The notes under the pieces are model-generated. The model was not told the DNA's origin, made no database searches, and worked only from the letters and a program-made list of their open reading frames with translations. A DNA stretch of 64,000 nt from Brachybacterium endophyticum (GTDB lineage: Bacteria; Actinomycetota; Actinomycetes; Actinomycetales; Dermabacteraceae). How positions within the stretch are numbered: position 1 is the stretch's first letter; each line of letters starts with the position of its first letter. Made by a program: the position numbers and the translations under genes. The stretch covers positions 1-64,000 of the forward strand of contig NZ_QFKX01000007.1 in the NCBI RefSeq assembly GCF_003130585.1, given 5' to 3'. Shown here piece by piece: positions 62,431 through 64,000 of the stretch.

Positions 62431-62928
62431 ATGGCCACCACCGCATTCAAGGGAGACCCCGTCACCACCGTCGGCGAGCTGCCCGCCGAAGGGGCGACCG
62501 CGCCCGCCTTCGAACTGGTCGGAGCGGATCTGGGAACGGTGTCATCGGCCGACCTCGCCGGGCGGCGCGTGGTGCTGAACATCTTCCCCTCCCTCGATAC
62601 CGGCACCTGCGCGATGAGCGTGCGCCGCTTCAACGAGATCGCCGCGGGGCTGGAGAACACCACCGTGGTCTGCGCCTCGAAGGACCTGCCGTTCGCCCAG
62701 GCCCGGTTCTGCGGCGCCGAGGGGCTCGAGAACGTGGTCACCGGCTCGGCCTTCCGGTCCTCCTTCGGCGAGGACTACGGCGTGACCCAGACCGACGGCC
62801 CGCTGCAGGGTCTGCTGGCCCGCGCGGTCGTCGTTCTCGATGCCGATGGCACCGTGATCCACAGCCAGCTGGTCCCGGAGATCTCCGAGGAGCCGGACTA
62901 CGAGGCCGCGACCGCCGTGCTCGGCTGA
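62431..62928 (+). CDS. tpx: thiol peroxidase
   Basis: An atypical 2-Cys peroxiredoxin of 165 residues, normal for Tpx, which reduces hydroperoxides with thioredoxin. The peroxidatic Cys60 lies in [17 protein letters not shown] and the resolving Cys94 in [13 protein letters not shown], the 34-residue spacing of the family; an extra Cys81 is between them. GGAAGGA precedes ATG 62431. It stands next to the DUF2382 stress protein gene but is divergent from it. A small palindrome follows. Confidence 0.95.
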   Translation: MATTAFKGDPVTTVGELPAEGATAPAFELVGADLGTVSSADLAGRRVVLNIFPSLDTGTCAMSVRRFNEIAAGLENTTVVCASKDLPFAQARFCGAEGLENVVTGSAFRSSFGEDYGVTQTDGPLQGLLARAVVVLDADGTVIHSQLVPEISEEPDYEAATAVLG

Positions 62929-62940
62929 ACCGGCCGGTTC
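62927..62940. terminator. 14-bp palindrome after tpx
   Basis: GAACCGG-CCGGTTC overlaps the tpx stop codon. It has no loop nucleotides as drawn and no U-tract, so it is a weak terminator candidate. Confidence 0.35.
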
Positions 62941-62972
62941 GACGCAGCGTCGGCAGAACATCGGTGCGGATC

Positions 62973-62978
62973 TACGGT
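62973..62978 (+). promoter_or_regulatory. leaderless promoter of the DUF488 gene
   Basis: TACGGT ends 7 nt before ATG 62986; no ribosome binding site lies between them. Confidence 0.45.
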
Positions 62979-62985
62979 GGAGTGC

Positions 62986-63369
62986 ATGAGTTCGACGGTG
63001 AGCATCGACATCCAGCGCGTCCACGACGTCCTCGACGACGCGGGCTCGGCGCGTGGAGAATTCCGCGTGCTGGTCGACCGGCTGTGGCCGCGCGGCATCG
63101 CCAAGGAGCGCCTGGGGCACGACGTCTGGGACAAGGACGTCGCGCCCTCCTCCGGGCTGCGCACGGCCTTCCACGAGGGCTCGATGAGCTTCGACGAATT
63201 CTCCCGGCACTATCGGGAGGAGCTCGAGGGAGGCGACGCCCCCGAGAAGCTCCTCGGTCGAGCTCGCCAGGCCCATGCCCGGCGCGTCATCCTTCTGTTC
63301 GCGGCCAAGGACACCGAGCACAATCACGCTCTGGTGCTCCAGGAGGTCCTCCGGGGTCTTCAGAGCTGA
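62986..63369 (+). CDS. DUF488-family protein
   Basis: A 127-residue protein of the DUF488 family, recognised by FRVLVDRLWPRGIAKERLG, WDKDVAPSSGLRTAFH and the closing LLFAAKDTEHNHALVLQEVL. Members are small cytoplasmic proteins, sometimes proposed to bind DNA or act in uric acid or stress contexts, with no proven activity. ATG 62986 is chosen for the -10 box; GTG 62977 would add three residues. Its stop lies inside a 25-bp tandem duplication. Confidence 0.9.
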   Translation: MSSTVSIDIQRVHDVLDDAGSARGEFRVLVDRLWPRGIAKERLGHDVWDKDVAPSSGLRTAFHEGSMSFDEFSRHYREELEGGDAPEKLLGRARQAHARRVILLFAAKDTEHNHALVLQEVLRGLQS

Positions 63370-63395
63370 GGTCCTCCGGGAACTCCAGAGCTGAG
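63346..63395. repeat. 25-bp tandem duplication over the DUF488 stop
   Basis: 63346-63370 and 63371-63395 are adjacent 25-bp copies: both begin GTCCTCCGGG and end CAGAGCTGAG and differ only in 5 central bases. The gene stop codon (63367-63369) sits at the end of the first copy. Confidence 0.75.
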
Positions 63396-63569
63396 GGAGC
63401 GCTGCCACCGCGCCGCCGAGAGACCTCCTCACGCGGCACACGGACCCGTCCTCATGGGGCGGTGTCCGTACGCCGAGTCCCGTGCACGAGCGGCGCCCCC
63501 GCGGACTAAGGTGGCGGGTCGGACCGCGCCCCACATGGAGGTCCGAACCACCCCGGAGGAAGGACGTGC

Positions 63570-64000
63570 GTGGATCCCCAGTCGCTCGTGGTGCTGCTCG
63601 TGATGGGGGCCCTGGCGGGGGCGATCAATTCTGCGGTGGGCAGCGGCTCGCTGCTCACCCTCCCGGTCCTCCTCGCACTGGGACTGGATCCGGGCACAGC
63701 GGTGCGCACCAACACCATGGGGATGGCGTTCTCGACAGTCGGCTCCTTCCTCGGCTACCGGCGCGAGATCCGTGAGGAGTGGAGGGACGTGCGCGGCCTC
63801 GCAGTGGTCGTGCTCATCTGCGCCGCGATCGGCTCGTGCCTGCTGCTGGTCTCCCCGCCGGGTGCGCTGCAGGTCGTGGTGCCGATCCTCATCGTCGTCG
63901 CCCTGGTCCTGGTCGTCTTCCAGAAGCGACTGACGTCCTGGATCCCGCGTCGCACGGACGGCGCAGGCACAGGCGGCACGAGTGCTGCGGCCTACCGCTC
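63570..64000 (+). CDS. TauE/SafE-family permease, partial
   Basis: The first 143 codons of a TauE/SafE sulfite/sulfur-compound exporter-type permease; the rest lies beyond the window. The N-terminus VVLLVMGALAGAINSAVGSG is the family motif, followed by LLTLPVLLALGLDPGTAVRT and NTMGMAFSTVGSFLGYRREI, and then two hydrophobic segments. GTG 63570 is chosen because GGAGGAAGGA lies just upstream and the first helix follows at once. The transported anion is unknown. Confidence 0.88.
   Translation, partial: MDPQSLVVLLVMGALAGAINSAVGSGSLLTLPVLLALGLDPGTAVRTNTMGMAFSTVGSFLGYRREIREEWRDVRGLAVVVLICAAIGSCLLLVSPPGALQVVVPILIVVALVLVVFQKRLTSWIPRRTDGAGTGGTSAAAYR

Overview
The window is one contiguous stretch of high-GC (about 70% by eye) bacterial chromosome, almost completely coding. 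GTG and TTG starts, a secreted resuscitation-promoting factor, a CmtR-type metal sensor, a baeRF2 (Rv2629-like) protein, PspC and DUF2382 proteins, and many promoters of the form TANNNT placed 6-7 nt before the start codon all point to an actinobacterium. The combination resembles Dermabacteraceae such as Brachybacterium, but that placement is an inference from gene content, not a database result. No tRNA, rRNA, insertion sequence, phage gene or CRISPR array was seen.

1-16.6 kb is a run of short, mostly monocistronic units: SDR/LysR pair, cupin-aldo/keto reductase pair, a FAD monooxygenase with its TetR regulator and a clear operator, cmtR with a Cd/Pb-type P-type ATPase broken by a one-base frameshift, small proteins, PspC, two RibD-type reductases (one broken by a TAG codon), ArfB, a 442-residue beta-helix-like orphan, PAP2 phosphatase and acyltransferase, and a DUF899 protein whose reading frame runs on into the convergent monooxygenase gene.

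16.6-28.6 kb holds a DUF4282 membrane protein, an acyl-CoA ligase, xylulokinase, HtpX protease, a VOC/AraC pair, a two-gene sugar oxidoreductase-isomerase operon, a SurA-like lipoprotein and an Rpf with an internal tandem duplication. 29-33.2 kb is a tripartite tricarboxylate transporter operon (tctC-tctB-tctA) and an XRE regulator.

33.2-43.7 kb is the main metabolic locus: a sialic acid island on the minus strand (satA-satB-satC-satD-nanA-nanK-nanE-sialidase) with a divergent GntR regulator and a perfect 16-bp palindrome between overlapping divergent promoters. A Dpp-like ABC transporter imports the substrate; NanA cleaves N-acetylneuraminate to ManNAc and pyruvate, NanK phosphorylates ManNAc, and NanE epimerises the product to GlcNAc-6-phosphate. 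The sialidase lacks a signal peptide, which suggests that imported sialoconjugates are trimmed inside the cell.

43.8-64 kb contains the baeRF2 protein, a KRERQYEHVK-type small protein, Mug glycosylase, a fructose PTS operon (fruR-fruK-fruA) with repeated operator elements, a phosphoribosyltransferase, a secreted glycosidase-like protein, DUF808 and MFS membrane proteins, acylphosphatase, a PepSY lipoprotein, phosphoketolase, a PRC-barrel/DUF2382 stress protein, thiol peroxidase, DUF488, and a TauE/SafE permease cut by the window end. Xylulokinase and phosphoketolase could together feed xylulose into acetyl phosphate. Most convergent gene pairs are separated by long perfect or near-perfect palindromes that serve as bidirectional terminators.
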